Part shown: in pieces, positions 1 to 10,998 of the stretch
How positions within the stretch are numbered: the stretch's first letter is position 1
How the letters are laid out: every line of letters starts with the position of its first letter
DNA from: Hanleya hanleyi
Taxonomy: Eukaryota; Mollusca; Polyplacophora; Lepidopleurida; Hanleyidae
Length of the DNA stretch: 64,000 bases
NCBI GenBank assembly: GCA_036873755.1
Contig: JAVTVY010016055.1
Coordinates: forward strand, 1 to 64,000
Reading direction: 5' to 3'
The notes under the pieces: generated by a model
The model's input: the letters and a program-made list of their open reading frames with translations, nothing else
Told to the model about the DNA's origin: nothing
Database searches by the model: none
Translations under genes and position numbers: made by a program

Positions 1-1465
1 GAAGTCCACGAGTTCTAGTTCCTCTCTGAATTAGGTGCTCAATCTGTTATATGAATTAGGTCTTTGGATTATGAACTCGGAAATTCTTTAGCGACGACGG
101 CTGAATACTGAATGACGGAATAGAAGCTTGTATGTGACTGGTTTCACTCTGCTGATGTTAACTCAGAGCGTGTATGTTTGTAACAATTTAAATGAACTGA
201 TATTAACTGCTAATATTCCCAAAATCGCTGTCGATTTAGATGCTATGCTATTTTGTGTTATCAACAAATAGGACACGGAAAATTGCATGGGAATTTATTG
301 ATATTTCAATGTTCGAATGAGTGTGTGTGTATTCTTTTTTTCATTTATTATTATTATTAGTATTATTATAGTCAGAACTACATTTGTAAAATGTGATGTT
401 ATTATTTTTCTTCCCTCCGAACTCGGGGCCAAATCTTGTTGCAGCCATTTAAACTATATTTTCACCCGAATGTCTCGATTATGATTCGCCGAACTCCTCG
501 GAACTCTCGAGATCCATGCCCATGTGATTTCACATCAAACACAAGGTTACCCCCCCCCGCCCCCCCACTACTCCTCAAACAGAAGTTAGCGATGTCCGCT
601 ATTCATGAAAGGTGCGGGATAATTCACTGACTTGTCCTCATGACGGGGTCAAATTATCCAAGGTCAGCGTCCAGAAGCCTTGTCAAAATCATATTTCAGT
701 TTCACAGGCTCATTATGTTGCTCAAGTAGATCCAAGGAAGCATGTTCAGTTCAAAAGGTGAAACAAAAACAGATGAGAATTTGTGTAAGATGAGATAATT
801 TCTGAAAGATATGTCCCACTAAACTTTGTAATGCCAATGGAGGGGGGCAATTTTGACCCTGTGGACACATTCTCATTGGCTATATTGTTATACGTTTGAG
901 CGGTAAAGTCAGGGACTGATTTTACGAAATCTCATTTGATGCAATTTTTCACTAGAATCTTCAAGTTCACTTGAAAACCTCTTTTGACCCATGTTCACCT
1001 GGGCCTGAGATGCACTTGGACAAGTAGGTTGCATAAAATCGGTTTTAGGCTGCCTGGCGCAACAAGACATTACTGGACGCAACTATTAGAGAATATTCTA
1101 TTTTCAAGTTGTGCTCAGCCGATTTTTACTGAACAAGTACGACCGTGTTTAGTGGATTGTGTTCAATTTTGCTCTCAAATAACAATGTTTATGATAGCAA
1201 ACACCACCAGCCAAGTTTTGATTCTTTGTTTAGCACTACAGGGTTCAAACCTGGTTGATATCAATATAACAGCCTTTGTGGATTCAAAAGAGTCCTTGTC
1301 TCATAATATACGTGATCATTGTATCGATCTATATGGGTAAAGTTAGAATCAGCAGGCGGAACGTTGTCGTTAAAGTATGCGACTTACTTCTTTTCATAAG
1401 GAAGTTAAAAGTCCTACTTTACAGACCTTTGGTAATAATTAGACTGACTGAGGTAAGATATTAAA
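1..1465. repeat. Segmental duplication, copy A (5' part)
   Basis: Non-coding DNA that aligns closely by eye, in the same orientation, with 46,611-47,742. The second copy lacks about 340 bases corresponding to 262-608 here. Bases 330-860 also match a more diverged third copy at 28,200-28,760, including the phrase GACGGGGTCAAATTATC. Bases 50-130 carry the terminal motif of repeat family R1 (TCTTTGGATTATGAACTC...GACGACGGCTGAATACTG). Short reading frames at 436-630 and 984-1,340 are not preserved between copies, so no gene is called. Confidence 0.8.
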
Positions 1466-1564
1466 TAAAGAAGGAAGGAGTTAGAATACAATTTGTACCT
1501 ACACATCTGTTATTTGACGTCGTCTGTCTGTCCGTTCGTATGTTTGTCCAAATTCGATATGAAC

Positions 1565-2300
1565 ACAAAATCTCTTGAACAGCAGATCCAACATTCAAGA
1601 TTCAGCCGTCGCATATAAATGAATTTCCGCGTCAATAATCGAAGGACACTTTTCTTATGACCGTCTCAATGGTTTTAGCAGGATATCATAATGTTCTTTA
1701 CATCAAATCCTTATCACTGACCATTATTCTATCCAATTGAATTTCCAGGTCGTTTTTTAGAGTATATGTCCCTCATGCTTTGATTGTTCTTTTCATTTGA
1801 AAACCATGGATATGTAAAACACATGGTATTCAAATGGCACCTATTCCCAGGTTAAATGGAATATTACACAGGTTTGAGCCACGTAGAGCCAGAGATCTTG
1901 CACGCTACGATATTTATCACATAATTTTACTGATTGTTGGCGGTTTTTTGCACAGCCTCATGGCACGTTTCTGCAGTAATATTCTGTGGCGTTTATTTAA
2001 ATCATCACAGTCGGCACAAGATAAAGGCTACCAGGCGAGATATGTATTTTCGATCTTCCATGTCGTTTTGCAACATTGCTATCCAGAAATGGGTAGTTCA
2101 CTATGTCAAAATTGTAATCGTCTCTTTCGTTGTGAAGAGAAAAGGGAAAGCCCTGATCATTCAGATAAAGGTGAAGGTGCAGATGTGATATTCCATCTGG
2201 ACTATCAGTTGTTTTCTTAAAATCCAGTGAAAGAGGACATATATTCTTCACAGCATCGCTATCCAGGGATCGTCTAGCGATAAGATGTCATCTATATAGC
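1565..2300 (+). repeat. R1 interspersed repeat, copy 1
   Basis: First of several copies of an unnamed repeat called R1 here. It begins near ATTCAGCCGTCGCATATAAATG and contains a shared stretch with ATGGTATTCAAATGGC and CCCAGGTTAAATGGAAT. Copies in the same orientation lie at 2,735-3,480, 22,998-23,590, 28,970-29,240 and 42,585-43,250. The open frame at 1,834-2,220 is not conserved among copies, so it is treated as chance. Confidence 0.75.
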
Positions 2301-2529
2301 CTTTGGTGAATGAGACGGAGTGGGCTAACATTGCAATACAATACAGTGGGTTACAATACAATTTTTACATACAAACACATTCATTATGTGAGTCTGCATA
2401 ACTGTACTACTGAATTTGTAGGTAAATAATACCCTTTTCTCGTGGTTCGTTTTTGTCGTCGTCGGCGTCGTCTCTCTGTTCGTCCGTATCTTTGACCATA
2501 TTCGATATAAACACGATATTCTTACAGTG

Positions 2530-2712
2530 AAACATATTTTTATCGATTGCGATCTTTTTAGTCGGGTGAGGGAGGACTGTCAGGTTATTTGCGAGAAATC
2601 GGTTTGTTGCATAGGTTTTAATGTGTTGGATTACTATGTTATTGACTTGAGTACTTAGAATTTTGTTTGATCGTCGCTATATAGGTGAAATATTGCTGAA
2701 CGCGATGTCTCT
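2530..2712 (+). repeat. SINE-like repeat, copy 1
   Basis: This stretch matches 38,660-38,880 in the same orientation. Both contain GATCTTTTTAGTCGGGTGAG and end in a tail with TTGTTTGATCGTCGCT, then TGAACGCGA and a CT-rich run. Related tails (GAACGCGACGTTAAACC) occur at 7,280-7,316 and 57,365-57,405. The repeated 3' tail and short length suggest a SINE. I do not see a convincing A/B-box pair in this copy. Confidence 0.55.
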
Positions 2713-2734
2713 CTCTCCCTTGAATAGCAGGTGT

Positions 2735-3480
2735 GAGATCCAGCATTCAAAATTCAGCCGTCGTTTATGAATGAATTTGCGCGTCAATAATCAAAATACT
2801 CTTTTCTTATGACAGTCTCAATGCTTTGAACAGGATATCATAATATTCTTTAGATTAAATCCTTATCCTTGACCATTATTCTATCCAATTGAATTTCCAA
2901 GTACAATGTAGTTTTCTAGAGTATATCTCCATCACGCTTTGATTGTGGTTTCCCATTTGAGCACCATGGATATGTAAAACACATGGTATTCAAATGGCGC
3001 CTATTCCCAGGTTAAATGGAATAACACACACGTTCAATCAACGTAGTGGCAGAGATCTTGCGATATTTAGCACAGAACTTGAGTGATTGGGGGCGGCTGA
3101 TGGCATAGTCTGATAGCACGTTCCTGCAGTAATATCCTGTGGCGTTTATTTAAATCGTCACAGTCTGCACATGATCTAGCAAAGGCTACCAGGCAAGATA
3201 TGTATAAGCCATTTACAGGTCGATTTGGAATATTGCTATCCAGTAATGGGTAGTTAATATGTCAAAATTGTAATCTTCTCTCTTGTCGTAGAGGCGACGT
3301 GAGGAGAAGCCCTGATCATTCAAATAAAGGTAAAGATTCAGATATGATTTTCCATCTGGGGCTATCAGTAGTTTCCTTCAATTCCAGTGAAGAAGGCCAT
3401 ATTATCCTTCACAACATCGCTAATTAGGGATTATCTAGCGATGGGATGTCATCTATATAGCGTTTGATGAATGAGAAGTA
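2735..3480 (+). repeat. R1 interspersed repeat, copy 2
   Basis: Direct copy of 1,565-2,300, sharing TTCAGCCGTCG, CACATGGTATTCAAATGGC, GTGGCGTTTATTTAAATC and the downstream CCCTGATCATTCA block. The two copies lie about 1.17 kb apart with the SINE-like repeat between them. This looks like a local tandem duplication of R1 with its flank rather than two independent insertions, because homology continues past the R1 core to about 3,480. Confidence 0.75.
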
Positions 3481-3609
3481 ACGGGCTATGGAATGGTTAT
3501 CTTTTGAAATTTTCGCACATAGGCCTGTTCATACGAGGACAGATATCGTTCTTAAGACCAAAAGCCAGCTTCTCGACATTCACACAAAAGAAACTTATTG
3601 AAGGTTAAA

Positions 3610-4762
3610 CGCAGCATATCACGGTGGTGGAAAAATATGCCGACGTACTGACAAGAAGTCACATGACCCCACAGGCCAATATCTTGACTGCATACTAAAA
3701 ACATCACAAAAATAAGAAATATCCCTGTGATGATTTGTATCTCAGTCAGGCTATTATTTTAGCTATTCATGCGGACATCTTGAATGATATGACCACACGG
3801 CCCCCAGCACCGGCTTGAGTGACATTAGATACAATTATTCAACAGCAAGATGACCGATCTTGACCAATTTTTATGTCATATTTTTGCATGATATTTCTTC
3901 AAGGATTAATGCTAGCCTTTCTAAATTTATAATGCAGATGCTTCTGGTTATTGACCATATCTAAATTGCCCTCACTTCACATATTTTCTTAAGGTCAAAT
4001 TATATGTTAACTGTCAATGCAATGCTGTTATTACACATATTGAAAGATTATAGCTATCCTATTTAAATCCATACTACACACGCATATGCTCATTGAGCAG
4101 TATTTAATTGCAGGTAACTGACTTTGATCTATTTTACAAGGTCACATATATTGTAAATCTGTTAGCTAAATATCTTTCAGAGCTTCTAAATCTAGCTTTC
4201 AAGGTCTACACCACAGATGCATTTATGCTTATTGATCCCAACCATTGTGAAGTTTACCGACCGTGACCTATTTTTTCAAGGTCAAATTTTAAGGTACCGA
4301 TAAAGTTTGCCATTCCATCATTCTCATATTTTCAAGATGGAATTACTTGATATAAGTTGATTCAATGTGATTATTACAATATTAGGGATTATTTATATCC
4401 TCTCCATATTCACCCCACAGTTATAACTGTATATTTAGCATAGCCTCTTCAGTGATGAGTGAATACCTTTCGGATAAAATAGGTTCAATTCCATCTCCTG
4501 TAGAATCCTAGCTTGTTCTTCCGCCCTTTCTCTTGGATATTTGTATATAATAAGCTGAAGTCGGTGCCAGTGGCCGTGGCATTTAAAATATCCACATGAA
4601 CAGACGCAATATAGCGTGGCTGAGATACAAATCATCACAGGGACCATTTTTGTTCTTGTGAGGGTTTTGGGTATGCATTCAGAATATTGACACGTGAGGA
4701 CATATGACTTCTTGTCAGTACAACGGCATCTTTTTCCATCACCGTTATGTGTCGCGTTCATC
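3610..4762. mobile_element. Foldback/MITE-like element with ~210-bp inverted arms
   Basis: Bases 3,610-3,822 are the reverse complement, with divergence, of 4,553-4,762. The arms share GAGATACAAATCATCACAGG, TGACTTCTTGTCAGTAC and the outer CCACCACCGTGA / CCATCACCGTTA. About 730 bp of AT-rich sequence without a coding frame separates them. Single arm-like copies occur at 34,430-34,640 and (short) 29,270-29,350, so the arm is itself a dispersed repeat. It is either a non-autonomous foldback element or two inverted insertions of one short repeat. No target duplication was identified. Confidence 0.55.
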
Positions 4763-4779
4763 TAATTAATTCCCTATAT

Positions 4780-5450
4780 GTATACCACATTTGGAGATAG
4801 TGAGTTGGCCCAGTTTTGCGATAACTGGAATATGACCAAACTTCCGAAACTAAGCAATAGATAAATCTGAATCCCAACAGCCGAAGGGTTTCGGGCCCAT
4901 TTGGATTCTTCTATTTATTTACCACAGTAGGCAGAATTATACTTTGGTTAGGAAATTTGACCTGCTGGAGAAAATTCTACAAATTACCATATTATTGTTG
5001 ATCTAATGCTTTAAGGCAACTTCAGATTTTCTTGTCCATTTCCGCAGATACGGTGCCGATATAGATCGCCTAGAATGTGAGGAATTGGGTCTACTTCTAC
5101 TGCGAAATTATTTGTCGGCTAAATTCCGTTATTTTCACCCTCACGACGCCGCATGGGGGAAATGCATTTCATTGAATATTCCTCAAGTATTATAACGATT
5201 GTTTCTCCAGGGGGATCGTTCTGGTGAATAATGTTTTGTTAAGTGGAAGTTTACCCTTCAAGTCCTATTATGAGTGGCAAAATATTAGCGAGATTATGAT
5301 GGTCATTCAACCTTGTGTGTTAATAACTTCAAATCTGTTGAACGCTTTAACTCGATTACGGGATTTCACCAGTTTTATAAGAAAACTAATCATCGCGGGG
5401 ATTCAAAATTTGGTATTTTTACTTTGACCCATGTAAAGAAAGTAAAACTG
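4780..5450. repeat. Paralogous block shared with 29,655-30,290
   Basis: Same-orientation homology to 29,655-30,290, with shared words such as AATCTGAATCCCAACAGC, TTTCCACAGATACGGTG-type sequence and AAGTTTACCCTTCAAGTCC against AGGTTTATCCTTCAAATTC. The order of blocks (R1 tail, inverted arm, this block) is the same at both sites, which supports duplication of one larger segment. No coding frame is preserved between the copies. Confidence 0.7.
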
Positions 5451-5850
5451 ATTCAGTGTTCCAACAAAAAAGAGCCCGACATTTTTTGAAGATATTTCTT
5501 GTTCCGTTACAACATTATACAGACTTGTCTTTTGTTATGCAATTCGGTCTGATATGCAACATTCGACGAAAATGTTTTTGCTGGTCTATTCCTGTACAAC
5601 TTTACTCCCCTTCCCAGTTTCGCAGCTACGGTGCCTATATATGAATGGCATAGAAATGTATATAATGAAATGAAGGTCACAAGTGTGATAGATGAACGAC
5701 GTATGGGACGAGAGATTTAATCACGATGAACACGTCTTTATAACTTGCCATCTATCAAGTCAATCCATGACAGGTTACCAAGGATGGCTCGTATTTTGAT
5801 GAAAATCAACATCTACATTCTAAGAAACGCCATTCCTGCTTAGACTAGAG

Positions 5851-6245
5851 GGCACAAACCACCATTACATTTTTGGGGTCCAAGATTGCAACCAGGGCTT
5901 GACTTCCGGCGGAAGACGAATGGTCAATATGCATGACTGGAGAAGAAATCGTTTTTGACATATTTTAAAATGTTTCTATAATATTTAACTCTCTGGGCCA
6001 GTTTTATTGACCTTCTAAGTTCACTGTGACTGTGTCGGGCGGAATGATCTTACTTCAGTCAGTCGTAAATCGAAAAACTTTGGCAAATGTATACTGAATC
6101 CTTTATATATTTGAGCGCAAGTCTAGGCTACGGGGCGTGGAGTGTCATTGGTGGCGACGAATAGTAGCAAATATAGTTTCCTCATTATGTGTGCAACAGG
6201 TTTACTACATATCAAGTAGGGCCGTTTTTTTGTAGTTTCTGACAT
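5851..6245. mobile_element. CAAACC/GGTTTG MITE, degenerate copy
   Basis: Diverged member of the family defined by the clean copy at 37,267-37,710. It starts GGCACAAACCACCATTAC, and the interior matches that copy around GCGCAAGTCTAGGCTAC / GCGGAAAGGCCAGGCTAC. It ends near GGCCGTTTTTTTGTAGTTTCTGAC. The 3' half also matches 48,059-48,275. The terminal repeats are decayed and no target duplication is readable. Confidence 0.55.
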
Positions 6246-6249
6246 AGAC

Positions 6250-8100
6250 AGACCAACATACCATCTTCCAAATCAGTCCCGGTTAAGTTGGATCGAACTC
6301 CAGTTAATCCAGTCTCACCACTTATACATTCCGCTACTGTTCACCTTGTCATCAGCCACATGTAAAATGAATCTAGAGACAGAAAAACAGAGCCACAAAT
6401 CGCATGAAAGAGCAGCGCTACATTAAATGATGTTATCAATTTCTTCACAATCGCGAGTTTGTCTCGTTACTCTAGCTATTGGGTCCAATAATTCTGGTAA
6501 ATGAATCAACTATGACACCAGAGGAGGTACTTCTTCTAATCAGAAAAATGTCACTACCTTAGCGACACATATATAACCCACAGATAACCATTCCTTGATA
6601 TATTCTGAAATCTGACCAAACCGTTTCTCAAAACTTGGTATACTAGCGAAGGAATACATGTACTTCTCCGACTGATCTCACTTTAACAAAGCTGCTGCAT
6701 TAAAGTTTGCCCTGCAAATCCAGGCAGATATGCAGAAACGTCACTTCTGTGAGATGGGCGCAAACCACCACTTGATTGGCAATTGTAGCTGACCAGGCCA
6801 GAAATGGTTTGCGATACATTTTTCAAAGGTTTCAAAAATATCAAAATTACCTTTCCGACTTTTAATAGGAAATATCTGGGTCACTTTGATTGCCGCGCGT
6901 CAGAAATTCAAATGGCCGGGGATGTATAGAAAAGCCAGGCAACCTGGAATGGCACGTCAATTGTGGCGGTATTTCTCCAAGATGTGCTTAACCGATTTAC
7001 TACACAGTGAGTAAGGCCGTTTTAGTGGTTTGTACTCAGAAGCTTGTTTCAGCACCAGTTCACAAATACAAGAAACGTGAGCTCACATATTCGCCGTTGG
7101 TTGATATTGTATGGTGCACGATAACATAATAGTCTCAAACCGTTCAAAGTAGCAACAATTCAAGTGCACTAGCTGGCTTGACATATGATCCAAGAAACTA
7201 GTCAAGCATATATTTTGAGCATGAAATCTTATTGGCAAGGCTAGTTTTATGTGTGTAAGTATGATATATTACATGCAATATTGTTAAACGCGACGTTAAA
7301 CCTTAATTCTCTCTCTCCCTATATTACATCTCCCCATGTTACATATATTATATGCAATCTCCGTAAACTCAGATATAATATCACGGAATATTATATCTGA
7401 ATTCAGCCCTATATAAATCCCATGCAAATTTGAAACTATATTTGTTAGCCAATCAGGTGGCTAGCTTGTTGAAATCACGCCCACAATAATTATAACGGTA
7501 GAATGTGGAATGAGCGTTATCGGGAAACACTATCCAAATATGGGGCCATTTCCAGACGGTCTGCATGGTAAACAGTGAAGATCAAAGAGTTTACTCCCGT
7601 CGAAAAGTCTGGCTTCTTGGTTTACCTAGATTGATTTATTTGTTACATTCAGTAAATCCTCATGGACAAAGATGCCCCAGAATGTACAAGGGTCTTTGTC
7701 AATGTGTAAGAATCCCCTAAAACACGAATCAATGGTCTTCGTTGGAATCACATGGACTGTGTAAAAAAACACCAAGAAATCCAATGCATTTTAACTCAAG
7801 ATTTTGTCTAGATGTAACCGCTGGCGTGTATTGCTGAATAATGGAGACCAAAACATAGGCTACGGGGTTGTGAGTCTGTTGCTTTATTCTGATATGACCT
7901 ACATAGAGATATACCCTGTAAATATACATAAAATTGCGATAAGCATCACAATGAATATCACAGACTTGTATGGATAATAGTATCAGTGAAACTAATCAAA
8001 TATTTCCAAATAGAATTTATTAACATAATTTATAGAAATAGCCAATCATAATACGTCACAAGACGATAGTTACGTCTATCCACAATACACACGCAATGTA
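6250..8100. repeat. Segmental duplication, copy A (3' part)
   Basis: Aligns with 48,280-48,538 and then 55,774-57,850 in the same orientation. The second copy is interrupted by the LTR retroelement at 48,539-55,773 and a 758-bp insert at 56,595-57,352. The empty site for the LTR element is AAATG at 6,499-6,503. The empty site for the 758-bp insert is ACAT at 7,271-7,274. Bases 7,648-7,960 match 57,438-57,760 closely. About 260 bp at 7,380-7,640 has no counterpart in the other copy. No gene is recognised. Confidence 0.8.
6758..7037. mobile_element. CAAACC/GGTTTG MITE, short copy
   Basis: About 280 bp from GGGCGCAAACCACCACTTG to GGCCGTTTTAGTGGTTTGTAC. The ends are inverted (CAAACCAC / GTGGTTTG). 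The same insertion is present in the paralogous block at 56,059-56,358, so it predates the duplication. Confidence 0.6.
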
Positions 8101-8265
8101 AATGTTTAGCCTACCCTGTGGGTGACACTGGGACATGCGTCGCTGTTCAATAATGCAGCCCATGTCAGTCGTGCGCCCTCCAAATCTATATAAACAATTA
8201 CCAGAATACAGTACATGTATCTAGCTAACCATTACATATGAAAATATTACAGAATAGATAGGTTT
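8101..8265. other. Unassigned spacer
   Basis: AT-rich sequence after the end of the duplicated block. No repeat, RNA or coding signal is recognised. Confidence 0.4.
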
Positions 8266-8830
8266 ACTAGCCCTATTTTGCCTGGACTTTTTGGGACGTA
8301 TCCTGACCTGGGGGGGGGGGGGGGAGGCGCCCACCCTCCCCTAATTATTTTTTTTACCACTTGAGCTAAGGGGTTGAAACTTATCACACCATATCCTTGG
8401 ATCAAGCTATACCAAAAATCCAAGACGGCCGTTTCGATGACGTCACAGTGACGCCATTTTCAAAAACGGCATTTTTTGGTCGCTTTTTTAGTCAGATTTT
8501 CCGATTTTTTTATTTTATGCAATTTCTCCCCAAAACTGCATGATAAATTAGAAAATATTAATGTGATGTGAAATAAAATAGTTTTTGCCCACTTTTCATG
8601 GCGGAAAAGCAGAAATCTTGAAGAAATATGACGAAAAAAAAAAATCACTTTTCTGGTATCCCACGTGGTCACCATCTTGAATTTACCCATGATCCTCTGC
8701 TCGTGTCATGCAAATGAGCTCAAAATGACCACAATATGATAAACTATAAAGTCACGGAGTTTCAGCTCTCCATTTTTTGTCGTTCCGGAGAGTAACACAG
8801 AAAGTTTGGTATAGGCCAGGTATGGCTAGT
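8266..8830. mobile_element. Possible MITE with imperfect inverted ends
   Basis: The ends ACTAGCCCTATTTTGCCTGG and (reverse complement) ACTAGCCATACCTGGCCTAT match at about two thirds of positions. The interior is non-coding and contains a run of 14 G at about 8,312 and a GACGTCA motif near 8,438. There is no second copy in the window and no clear target duplication, so this is weak. Confidence 0.3.
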
Positions 8831-8839
8831 CTGCATGAT

Positions 8840-9454
8840 TTGACAATTACTCTTACAAAAATATAGAAATAATCCAGACACACACACACAGAAATGCACA
8901 CATACACAATTCACACATCATGCATTCAACTCTTTCCCATAAGGACATAGACTAGCTAGGTTCTTAGAAATAAACAGGAAATATTATTAATAAAAATGGT
9001 TACTCTGCTACTTTTCCACAGAATAAGGTAGATTCCACATTATACTATCATTATTCTAGCAGCAAGCTTACATTAAATAAACCTAGAAATACGGTACAAA
9101 ATGTAGTAAAAATAGCAACAACTAACCTTGGTTCCATTCCAGATATTAGTCCAGAAAATTCCCAAATTCAATAAACTGGTCTGTTCTACATAAAGTCTGA
9201 GTGGCAAGTGGGAGTTAGTTGGGCACATGATTTAAAAGCAGATTTGAACAAATTCAAAATACAGCCAATCAGGATAACTCTTGATTAAAGATTTAAACCA
9301 CTGACCAAACACTAAGCAGGTTCAGGCTGTTTAGTTACACAATGCGTATCTGTCAACAGGTTCTAAGTTAAACAAAGACAAAGGGCACTTAAAACAATAC
9401 CTACTCTGAACATATAGAATTCCAATTCAAAGCAAGTAAAAGTTAGTACCCATG
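8840..9454 (-). mobile_element. Left remainder of a disrupted LTR-like sequence (tentative)
   Basis: Non-coding, AT-rich. If the 16.75-kb block between the two TACTAACTATATAC repeats is removed, this stretch joins directly to 26,235-26,291. On the minus strand the joined sequence begins TGTGTGGTCGG right after a purine tract (CCGGAGGGGGAAG) that follows a minus-strand reading frame. That layout fits a 3' LTR. The outer end of the LTR was not located, and no second LTR is visible in the window. Confidence 0.3.
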
Positions 9455-9468
9455 TACTAACTATATAC
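9455..9468. repeat. Left 14-bp direct repeat (target-site duplication candidate)
   Basis: TACTAACTATATAC, matched exactly at 26,221-26,234. It lies directly outside the LINE 3' terminus ACAAATCCTTGTATAT / GGGGTAGCCGTG read on the plus strand. Confidence 0.6.
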
Positions 9469-10400
9469 AAGGATTTGTGGGGTAGCCGTGTTAGTCTATT
9501 AAACTAGTAGATAGACGGGAACGTAACACCATTTGAGACTAACTATATTTATTCTACACGAGCTTTCGCAGATAAATCTGCTTCCTCAGGTGTGAGGTGA
9601 AATTGATTGATTGAAATTGTAGTTTAAGGGCCGCTTCCCATTCGGATTTCGCGGCCCATCAACTCAATGTTTTATTTGACTTTCGCGGTACATTACTTTG
9701 TTTATTGAATATCTTTTCCAGAGCTAAGTTAATAAATAAATAAATAAATAAATAGGTAAATAATAAATAACAATGAGAGATTAGTAGAAGATATAAATAG
9801 AGGTAAATAAGAATCGCTATATGTACAAGTTCGTAAGTCTCTTTCTGTTTTGTTTTTTTTGGTAAGTTTTTCTGGTAATTGTGAATTCACTGTAATCGCG
9901 TGTATGATTCCTTTGTCTTGGTACCCCTATGTACACACAAAGCCGTCCAGAAAAAACTGGGAGAACCATGGGCGACTTCAGGATTTTTCTGATCGACTTT
10001 TCTAGCGGCGCTCATGGGAACGGGTGGGTTCTTCCAGAAATCTGTGCCTGTAACAATTGCTTGGAGTGTGTATTGGGGCACAGGACGGCAGGTCTACGTC
10101 CTATATTGCGTGAAAGTCAAAGGAACATATTCTGTGCTAAGGTGTCTGTTCGGTGTCATCTATGGGGTAGCGTGTCGGTGTGGTCTAGGATGTGGTGTTC
10201 TGTTTCTGGACCTTTCTTGTTGTGCGGCGATGTTGGCATTCTTGTGATTGTCATCCGTCTTCTGTTTTCACTCTTGTCCACCGTGCTGCTGTTTTATAAT
10301 ATTTGTCGTCATCGGTGTTCTGTTTTAATGCTGGTCTTCCTCGTCTGTGTTCTTCAGTGTTCTGTGCCTGTATTACAAAGAATAGAAGAGTTTGTAGTTT
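9469..10400 (-). repeat. 3'-terminal module of the left LINE
   Basis: Inverted copy of 25,380-26,220. The outer ~200 bp are about 95% identical by eye (for example GGGCCGCTTCCCATTCGG), and the inner part is more diverged. It contains a (TAAA)n run at 9,729-9,758, matched in inverted form at 25,966-26,000. The left copy keeps a longer terminus, AGACTAACACGGCTACCCC on the minus strand, which the right copy lacks. A minus-strand frame at 10,081-9,887 (64 codons, ending KESYTRLQ) is conserved in the other arm at 25,630-25,836. Confidence 0.7.
9540..9590 (-). ncRNA. Hammerhead-like core motif (left copy)
   Basis: On the minus strand, CTGAGGA (9,589-9,583) is followed by a 5-bp hairpin GCAGA-TTTA-TCTGC and then GAAA (9,567-9,564). 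This order matches the conserved CUGANGA, stem II, GAAA core of hammerhead ribozymes. One unpaired A precedes stem II. A candidate cleavage triplet region AGTTA lies at 9,544-9,540. Stem I is weak. The call is a structural suggestion only. Confidence 0.3.
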
Positions 10401-10732
10401 TTTGTTTTCTGGTGTTATATTTTGCCACCGACTGGCACTATCGTGATCTAAGTCACACAATAACAATAACTAATTAGGTACTAAATATTATAAATAACAA
10501 TATTATTATAATTAAGGCCAAATGTGAATGCTTGATATAACCTCCAGTCTTCTGCCCCTGCTAGAAAACCGGACGGTTAACATTCGTTAACGAGGGTTGG
10601 AGGTAAGGGAACACAATTGAAGAAATTAGTATTCATTTTTGTGAGTGACATTATTCGTGTGCGTGGTTGTTTCTTGGATGTGTGCTACTGATTTATGTCC
10701 TTGATTGTTGAATTGGTAGCGGCCTTTAGGTT

Positions 10733-10975
10733 TTAGAGACGAATGTGGTTACCGGCCCACACGGAACATGGTATCTCCGGTGCCCACATTGCCTATATTT
10801 TATTCCAAAAGAGAAATTTTGGCCAATATTGTCGCAGGGATGTTGATTGGTCTTGGCCTCCGGTTTTTGAGACTAATGTGGCAACCGGCCCACACGGAAC
10901 ATGGTATCTCCGGTGCCCACATTGCCTATATTTTATTCCAAAAGATAAATTTAGGCCAATGCTGACATAGTTAGT
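10733..10975 (-). repeat. Tandem ~123-bp repeat in the 3' UTR of the left LINE
   Basis: Two units, about 10,733-10,850 and 10,859-10,970. Both contain ACGGAACATGGTATCTCCGG and GCCTATATTTTATTCCAAAA. They lie just downstream of the ORF2 stop in LINE orientation. The right LINE has its own set of diverged units at 24,790-25,150 in the same relative place. Confidence 0.75.
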
Positions 10976-10998
10976 GATGCGCATGCACGGGGGTAGTG

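Noticed and set aside
984..1464. Coding gene at 984-1,464
   Set aside because: The paralogous copy at 47,313-47,727 breaks the frame differently and substitutions do not favour codon third positions.
8305..8330. G-quadruplex regulatory site at the poly-G run
   Set aside because: An uninterrupted G run of 14 bases could form one, but nothing around it (promoter, gene) supports a function.
9929..10477. 182-codon plus-strand gene
   Set aside because: It lies antisense to the LINE 3' module, has no domain, and is not preserved in the other arm.
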